DNA of 64,000 nucleotides, taken from assembly GCA_041675885.1 (NCBI GenBank), contig JBAYSY010000009.1, positions 1 to 64,000 on the forward strand, given 5' to 3'. This DNA comes from JBAYSY01 sp041675885 (lineage in GTDB: Bacteria > Pseudomonadota > Alphaproteobacteria > Rhodobacterales > Rhodobacteraceae). The position numbers and the translations under genes were made by a program. Below the pieces are notes generated by a model. That model did no database searches, was not told the origin of the DNA, and worked only from the letters and a program-made list of their open reading frames with translations. Below, piece by piece: positions 59,614-64,000 of the stretch (the first letter of the stretch is position 1; the number at the start of each line of letters is the position of its first letter).

Positions 59614-60486
59614 ATGGCATTCGGCAGCAATATCCGCACCTGGTTCGGCAACCGCTGGCACGACGGCGACGTGATGGTGATGCGCGCGGCCGACCACGGC
59701 ATCTGGCAGGGGTCGAGCGTCTTCGACGGCGCGCGGTATTTCGAGGGGCTCGCCCCCGATCTCGACGCCCATTGCGCGCGGGTCAACCGCTCGGCCGAGG
59801 CGCTGATGATCACCCCCACGCTGACGCCCGGACGCATCGCCGAGATCGCGCGCGAGGGGCTTTCGGCCTACCGCCCGGACCAGTCGGTCTATATCCGGCC
59901 GATGTATTGGGCGATCCACGGCTCCGAACTGGGCGTGGCGCCCGCGCCGGACGAGACCGGCTTCGCGCTCTGCCTGGAGGAAGTGGCGATGCCCGCGCCC
60001 GGGGATTCGACCACGCTCACCACCACCCGCTTCCGCCGCCCGGTGCTGGAGGACGCGGTCTGCAACGCCAAGGCGGGCTGCCTCTACCCGAACAACGCGC
60101 GGATGCTGGTCGAGGCCCAGCGCAAGGGCTACGGCAACGCGCTGGTCGCGGACGCCATGGGCAACGTGGCCGAGAGCGCCACCGCCAACGTGTTCATGGT
60201 GAAGGACGGCGAGGTGTTCACCCCGATCGCCAACGGCACCTTCCTGTCGGGCATCACCCGCGCCCGGCACATCGCCAACCTGCGCGCCGACGGGGTGACG
60301 GTGCATGAGGCGGTGCTGACCTTCGACGATTTCCACAAGGCGGACGAGGTGTTCCTTTCGGGCAACTTCACCAAGGTGACCCCGGTGCGCGAGTTCGACG
60401 GCACCGCCTACCCGGCGCCCGGGCCGGTGACGAAACGGGTGCGCGAGCTTTACTGGGACTGGGCCGCGTCGGCGGGGCAAGGGTGA
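59614..60486 (+). CDS. ilvE: Branched-chain amino acid aminotransferase (class IV PLP enzyme)
   Basis: This 290-residue fold-type IV aminotransferase has ADHGIWQGSSVFDGARYFEG at the start, which includes the substrate-site residues typical of BCAT-like proteins. The catalytic Lys lies in CNAKAGCLYPNNARM and the cofactor region in VAESATANVFMVKDGEVFTP. The substrate range (branched-chain versus D- or amine substrates) cannot be fixed from sequence, and ilvE is therefore provisional. It starts at 59614 after GGAGGGTCC. A small oxygenase-like gene follows immediately. Confidence 0.88.
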   Translation: MAFGSNIRTWFGNRWHDGDVMVMRAADHGIWQGSSVFDGARYFEGLAPDLDAHCARVNRSAEALMITPTLTPGRIAEIAREGLSAYRPDQSVYIRPMYWAIHGSELGVAPAPDETGFALCLEEVAMPAPGDSTTLTTTRFRRPVLEDAVCNAKAGCLYPNNARMLVEAQRKGYGNALVADAMGNVAESATANVFMVKDGEVFTPIANGTFLSGITRARHIANLRADGVTVHEAVLTFDDFHKADEVFLSGNFTKVTPVREFDGTAYPAPGPVTKRVRELYWDWAASAGQG

Positions 60487-60487
60487 C

Positions 60488-60778
60488 ATGCTGAAGGTCA
60501 TCGCCGAGGATTTCATCGACCCGGACAGGCTGGATCTGGTGCTGCCGCTCTATCGCGAACCGGTCGATCTGACCCGGCGGAAGGAAGACTGCATCGCCTG
60601 TGACCTGTTCACGGACCGGAAGGATCCCGGGCATTTCGTGTTCATCGAGGAATGGCCCGACCGGGCCGCGCTCGACCGCCATTGCCGAACCGGGCATTTC
60701 CGCCGTCTGGTGCCGCAGATCAACGCGCATCAGCGCGAACCGGCGCGCTTCATCCTGATGGACGGTTTCGCGGGCTGA
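60488..60778 (+). CDS. Antibiotic biosynthesis monooxygenase (ABM)-like protein
   Basis: This 96-residue ferredoxin-like protein has the ABM pattern: an N-terminal strand LKVIAEDFI, YREPVDLTRRKEDCIACDLF and HFVFIEEWPDRAALDRHCRTGHF, with the FIEEW strand and HxxTxHF segment. Family members are quinol monooxygenases or heme-degrading proteins acting as dimers. The start lies one base after the ilvE stop codon, so it is in the same transcript. Confidence 0.85.
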   Translation: MLKVIAEDFIDPDRLDLVLPLYREPVDLTRRKEDCIACDLFTDRKDPGHFVFIEEWPDRAALDRHCRTGHFRRLVPQINAHQREPARFILMDGFAG

Positions 60779-60811
60779 TCGCCGCGGACCCGGCGGAGCG
60801 GGAGGGGACGG

Positions 60812-61546
60812 ATGGAGCTTCGGGTTCTCGGCTGCGGCGACGCCTTCGGATCGGGCGGGCGGATGCAGACCTGTTTCCATGTCGCCACCGGCGGCGGCGC
60901 CTTCCTGATCGACTGCGGCGCGACGGCACTGATCGCCATGCGCCGCCACGGCATCGACCCGAACGGGATCGGCACGATCCTGCTCAGCCACCTGCACGGC
61001 GATCATTTCGGCGGGTTGCCGTTCCTGATCCTCGACGCGCAACTCGTAAGCCGCCGGACCGCGCCGCTGACCGTCGTCGGCCCGCCCGGCCTTGCCGCAC
61101 GCCTGTCCGCGCTGATGGAGGCGATGTTCCCCGGCTCGGCCACCGCCCGCCGCCGCTTCGCGCTGGAGATCGTCGAATACACCCCCGGCAAGACGGCGGA
61201 GGTGAACGGGATCACCCTGACGCCTTTCGAGGTCCGCCACCCCTCGGGCGCCCCCACCTGCGCGCTGCGGATTGCGGTCGGCGGGCGGATCCTCGCCTAT
61301 ACCGGCGACACCGAATGGGTCGAGGCGCTGATCCCCGCCGCGCAGGGCGCCGACCTGCTGATCGCCGAAGCCTATACGCCGGAGAAGCCGGTGCCCTTCC
61401 ACCTCGACTGGGCCACCCTGCGCGCCCGCCTGCCCGAGATCGGCGCCCGGCGGGTGCTGCTCACGCATATGGGGCCCGACATGCTCGCCCATGCGGCGGA
61501 GGGCTGCGAGAAGGCCGGGGACGGGATGCGGATCGCGCTGGGTTGA
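60812..61546 (+). CDS. MBL-fold metallo-hydrolase, RNase Z-like
   Basis: This 244-residue protein has the metallo-beta-lactamase motif HLHGDHFGG (near residues 60-68) with TLLIDCG-like FLIDCGATAL upstream. The later YTGDTEW Asp and the C-terminal LLTHMGPDM His complete a two-metal site. The pattern resembles RNase Z/arylsulfatase-like members, but the exosite arm of true RNase Z is not visible. The substrate is unknown. It is 33 bases after the ABM gene. Confidence 0.85.
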   Translation: MELRVLGCGDAFGSGGRMQTCFHVATGGGAFLIDCGATALIAMRRHGIDPNGIGTILLSHLHGDHFGGLPFLILDAQLVSRRTAPLTVVGPPGLAARLSALMEAMFPGSATARRRFALEIVEYTPGKTAEVNGITLTPFEVRHPSGAPTCALRIAVGGRILAYTGDTEWVEALIPAAQGADLLIAEAYTPEKPVPFHLDWATLRARLPEIGARRVLLTHMGPDMLAHAAEGCEKAGDGMRIALG

Positions 61547-61618
61547 AGGGGCGCGGACGCCCCCCTTGCCGCATCGCCCGGCATGGGTCATGATCCCCGC
61601 CGGGACGAGAGGGACCCC

Positions 61619-62074
61619 ATGCGCAAGTTTCTGGTCGTGCTGGACGACAGCCGCGAATGTCTCAACGCCATGCGCTACGCCGCGCTGCGCGCCGGCCATA
61701 CCGGCGCGGGCGTCACCATCCTGTCGATCATCCCGCCCGAGGAGTTCCAGCACTGGATGGGCGTGGCCGACCTGATGCGGGCCGAGGCGCGCGAGCGGAT
61801 CGAGGCGCATTTCGAGGTCTTCGCCAAATGGATGCGCGACAAGCAGGGGGTGAACCCCGAACTGGTGATCCGCGAGGGCGAGCCGGTGGCCGAGATCCTC
61901 GCCCAGGTGAACGAAGACCCGAAGATCGGCGTGCTGGTGCTGGGCGCGGGCACCGACAAGGGGGGCCCGGGCCCGCTGGTCACGCAATTGTCGCGCAATT
62001 CCGGCGCGCTGCCCTGCCCGATCACCATCGTGCCCGGCGAACTGTCGAAGGAGCGGCTGGAGGCGATCAGCTGA
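61619..62074 (+). CDS. Universal stress protein
   Basis: This 151-residue UspA-like protein has the start FLVVLDDSRECLNAMRYAALRAGHTGAGVTIL, which carries the nucleotide-contact Asp. The ATP-binding end GxxGxxxxG is imperfect (LGAGTDKGGPGPLVTQLSRNSGALPCPITIVPG). This protein is thus of the form that may bind ATP weakly or not at all. The ATG at 61619 follows GAGAGGG; an upstream ATG is not preferred. The nfu gene lies 125 bp downstream behind its own promoter. Confidence 0.88.
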   Translation: MRKFLVVLDDSRECLNAMRYAALRAGHTGAGVTILSIIPPEEFQHWMGVADLMRAEARERIEAHFEVFAKWMRDKQGVNPELVIREGEPVAEILAQVNEDPKIGVLVLGAGTDKGGPGPLVTQLSRNSGALPCPITIVPGELSKERLEAIS

Positions 62075-62130
62075 CCCGTCGCGGGGACGCACGCGGGTCC
62101 GGCAGGGGGCTGGCGGTAACGTCAGTATTA

Positions 62131-62178
62131 TTTAGAACCGTTCCAAAACTTGACAGAAGCCCGGCGGAGGCGCATATG
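62131..62178 (+). promoter_or_regulatory. Irr-type ICE box plus sigma70 promoter of nfu
   Basis: TTTAGAACCGTTCCAAA (62131-62147) is a near-palindrome that matches the iron-control-element consensus TTTAGAA-N3-TTCTAAA with one change. It ends two bases before TTGACA (62150-62155), which is spaced 17 bases from CATATG (62173-62178). Binding of Irr there would block or modulate polymerase. It explains why the ATG inside the -10 element (62176) cannot be the start of nfu. Confidence 0.75.
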
Positions 62179-62199
62179 GGACAGGCAACGGAGGCCGCC

Positions 62200-62763
62200 A
62201 TGTTCATCCAGACCGAATCCACCCCGAACCCCGCCACGCTCAAGTTCCTGCCCGGCCAGACCGTGCTGGAAACCGGCACCGCCGATTTCCCGGCCGCCGA
62301 CACGGCGGGGGGATCGCCGCTTGCCAGCCGCATCTTCGCGGTCGAAGGCGTGACCGGCGTGTTCTTCGGCACCGATTTCGTCACGGTAACCAAGGCCGCG
62401 CCGGTGGCGTGGGAACATATCAAACCCGCGATCCTCGGCGCGATCATGGAACATTACCAGTCCGGCGCCCCGGTGATGACCGAAGCGGGCGGCATCGCCT
62501 CGGGCCATGCGGAACATACCGGCCCCGATGGCGAGATCGTGCGCCAGATCAAGGAGTTGCTGGATACCCGCGTGCGACCCGCCGTGGCGCAGGACGGCGG
62601 CGACATCACCTTCCACGGGTTCGAGCGCGGCGTGGTCTACCTGCACATGCAGGGCGCCTGCGCGGGCTGCCCGTCCTCGACGCTCACGCTGAAGATGGGT
62701 ATCGAGAACCTGCTGCGCCACTATATCCCCGAGGTGGTCGAGGTCCGGCCGGTCGCGGCCTGA
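62200..62763 (+). CDS. NfuA-type iron-sulfur cluster carrier (NifU family)
   Basis: This 187-residue protein has an N-terminal Nfu_N domain (MFIQTESTPNPATLKFLPG through GVTGVFFGTDFVTVTK) and a C-terminal NifU domain with the cluster-binding CxxC in QGACAGCPSSTLTLKMGIE. It delivers Fe-S clusters to target proteins. The ATG at 62200 was chosen over 62176, which sits in the -10 promoter element; GAGG precedes it. The promoter carries an Irr box, so expression is likely iron-regulated. tsaB follows eight bases later. Confidence 0.95.
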   Translation: MFIQTESTPNPATLKFLPGQTVLETGTADFPAADTAGGSPLASRIFAVEGVTGVFFGTDFVTVTKAAPVAWEHIKPAILGAIMEHYQSGAPVMTEAGGIASGHAEHTGPDGEIVRQIKELLDTRVRPAVAQDGGDITFHGFERGVVYLHMQGACAGCPSSTLTLKMGIENLLRHYIPEVVEVRPVAA

Positions 62764-62771
62764 TCCCGCCC

Positions 62772-63473
62772 GTGACCTTCGGGCCCGTCCTTGCCTTCGA
62801 CACGTCGGCCGCGCATTGCGCGGCCGCTTTGCTGCGGCCCGACGGCACCGTGACCGACCGGGTGGAGCCGATGGACAGGGGGCAGGCCGAACGGCTGTTT
62901 CCCCTTCTGGAACAGATACTTGCCGAGGCCGGGATCGGCTGGGGCAATCTTGCCGCGCTTGGGGTCTGCACCGGGCCGGGCAACTTTACCGGCGTGCGAA
63001 TCGCGGTCTCGGCGGCGCGCGGGCTGGCGCTTTCGCTCGGCGTCCCGGCGGTGGGGGTGACGCTGTTCGAGGCGGTGGAGGCCGGGGGGGAAGCGCCCGC
63101 CGCGCTCATCTCCCTGTCGGCGCCGCGCGGGCTTGCCTATGTCCAGCACTTCCACGACCGCCGCCCCGATGCCCCGCCCCGGTTGATCGACCCCGCCAGC
63201 CCGCCCGATGGTCTGGGACTTGCCCCCGGCGCGCTGGTCCGTGGCCACCGGGCGACAGAGATCGCCCGGCACTTCGGCACCCCGCACTTCAACATCCGGG
63301 CCGAGGAAACGGAACCAGCCGGCATCGCCCCGCGCATCGCCCGAATCACCCGCGACCGGCTGCTGGCGGGCGAGACCCCGCCCCGCCCCGCCCCGCTCTA
63401 TGTCCGCCCCGCCGACGCGGCGCCACCGTCCGAGGCGCCGCCTGTGATCCTGCCCGCGATCCTGCCGGGCTGA
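62772..63473 (+). CDS. tsaB: tRNA N6-adenosine threonylcarbamoyltransferase complex subunit TsaB
   Basis: This 233-residue ASKHA-fold protein bridges TsaD and TsaE in making t6A37. The start is a GTG (62772). The N-terminal VLAFDTSAAHCAAAL and the VCTGPGNFTGVRIAVSAARGLAL motif are the family hallmarks. TsaB lacks the metal site of TsaD, as expected. It lies between nfu and rimI, the order common in Rhodobacteraceae. Confidence 0.93.
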   Translation: MTFGPVLAFDTSAAHCAAALLRPDGTVTDRVEPMDRGQAERLFPLLEQILAEAGIGWGNLAALGVCTGPGNFTGVRIAVSAARGLALSLGVPAVGVTLFEAVEAGGEAPAALISLSAPRGLAYVQHFHDRRPDAPPRLIDPASPPDGLGLAPGALVRGHRATEIARHFGTPHFNIRAEETEPAGIAPRIARITRDRLLAGETPPRPAPLYVRPADAAPPSEAPPVILPAILPG

Positions 63474-63477
63474 GCCG

Positions 63478-63909
63478 ATGCGCCCCGAAGACCTCGCCGC
63501 CCTGCACGCCCGCTGTTTCACCACGCCCCGGCCGTGGAGCGCGGCGGAATTCGCCGCGATGCTCGAAAGCCCCGGCGCCTTCCTGATCGGCGACGCCAGC
63601 GGCTTTGTCCTCGGCCGGGTGGCGGCGGGCGAGGCGGAACTCCTGACCCTCGCCGTCGCGCCCGGGGCCCGGCGCCGGGGTCTCGGCCGGGGGCTTCTGG
63701 AGGGGTTCGAGGCGGGGGCGGCAAGGCGCGGGGCCGGGACGGCCTTCCTTGAAGTGGCGGCGGGCAATGCCCCCGCCCGGGCGCTTTACGCCGCCGCAGG
63801 CTGGGACCGGAGCGGCCTCCGGCCCGGTTACTACCGCCACCCCGACGGCAGCAGCGAAGACGCGCTTGTGCTTTGCCGCAGGCTGGCCCCCTGCCCCGGC
63901 GGCGGGTGA
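63478..63909 (+). CDS. rimI: Ribosomal protein S18-alanine N-acetyltransferase (GNAT family)
   Basis: This 143-residue GNAT protein has the acetyl-CoA loop LAVAPGARRRGLGRGLLEGF (motif A, RxxGxG/A) and the C-terminal AARALYAAAGWDRSGLRPGYY with the Tyr-containing end typical of RimI. It N-acetylates S18. It is four bases after tsaB, in the usual tsaB-rimI order. The N-terminus is a little shorter than in many homologues. Confidence 0.92.
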   Translation: MRPEDLAALHARCFTTPRPWSAAEFAAMLESPGAFLIGDASGFVLGRVAAGEAELLTLAVAPGARRRGLGRGLLEGFEAGAARRGAGTAFLEVAAGNAPARALYAAAGWDRSGLRPGYYRHPDGSSEDALVLCRRLAPCPGGG

Positions 63910-63969
63910 TGGACGGGTAGTTGCCCGGAAACTTCTGGGGTTTTGCACCAATCACCGTCCGGAGCAACT

Positions 63970-64000
63970 GGTCGCAACAGGGGGCGGCGGTCGGCCGCTG
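63970..64000 (+). repeat. Dispersed repeat D, start of a copy running off the window
   Basis: ggtcgcaacagggggcggcg then gtcggccgctg matches the hairpin arm seen at 22561 and 32470 (inner loop read from the opposite side). The copy is cut by the window end. Confidence 0.55.

Noticed and set aside
62176..62199. ATG at 62176 as the start of nfu
   Set aside because: It falls inside the probable -10 element (CATATG) and adds residues with no Nfu similarity; the ATG at 62200 has GAGG upstream.

Overview
The window is a high-GC, tightly packed stretch of alphaproteobacterial chromosome. Gene content and order point to the Rhodobacteraceae/Paracoccaceae (Rhodobacterales). The supporting signs are: purC-purS-purQ beside a DUF1476 gene (the zeta subunit of the F-type ATPase); a dcw cluster with a DUF2484 gene between murC and murB; rpmF-plsX-fabH-ihfA-merR next to DUF177 and bamE; glnD-murJ-trpS; and the alphaproteobacterial cell-cycle regulator TrcR (DUF1013). 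Species cannot be fixed from the sequence alone. Almost everything is core housekeeping. There is no rRNA, phage or CRISPR array. The only insertion sequence is the end of an IS110-type transposase at the left edge.

Layout. 1-4.9 kb: transposase tail, corrinoid protein, TerC, an SOS-boxed radical SAM gene, a Bmt/MetH-type homocysteine methyltransferase and the ATPase zeta subunit. 5-7.2 kb: purC, purS, purQ. 7.3-10.4 kb: a DctB/DctD-type two-component pair. 10.7-13 kb: a small membrane protein and a FadJ-like beta-oxidation enzyme. 13.3-15.9 kb: rpsO-pnp. 16.2-22.4 kb: RTX protein, trcR, RNase T2, a GST, mscL, ald with a divergent Lrp-type regulator, and a guanidinium exporter with its riboswitch. 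22.8-26.2 kb: rpsU, coq9, a quinone oxidoreductase and an MFS carrier. 26.3-36.7 kb: ftsW-murG-murC-DUF2484-(small gene)-murB-ddl-ftsQ-ftsA-ftsZ, all on the minus strand. 37-42.8 kb: DoxX, dCTP deaminase, tRNA-Pro, MerR, ihfA, fabH, plsX, rpmF. 43-48.8 kb: DUF177, bamE, rbfA, a DUF2233 protein, truB, kbl-tdh. 49.3-59.2 kb: gshB, yraN-rsmI, an LpoA-like lipoprotein, glnD-murJ, a pseudo-rhomboid and trpS. 59.6-63.9 kb: a class IV aminotransferase, small enzymes, a universal stress protein, and nfu-tsaB-rimI behind an Irr-type box.

The most interesting signals are regulatory or lie in degenerate active sites. They are: a guanidine-II riboswitch (two ACGG-loop hairpins) before gdx; an LexA box GTTC-N7-GTTC before the radical SAM gene; an ICE/Irr box abutting a TTGACA-N17-CATATG promoter before nfu; an FnrL-like box before the RTX gene; a DctD-type regulator that lacks the GAFTGA loop; a threonine dehydrogenase without its four structural zinc cysteines; a rhomboid with both catalytic residues replaced; and a PurC with a rewritten nucleotide-site loop. 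The intergenic spaces carry several dispersed palindromic repeat families. One is MITE-like (15-bp perfect inverted repeats around 102-105 bp). Another keeps a 10-bp hairpin through compensatory changes.
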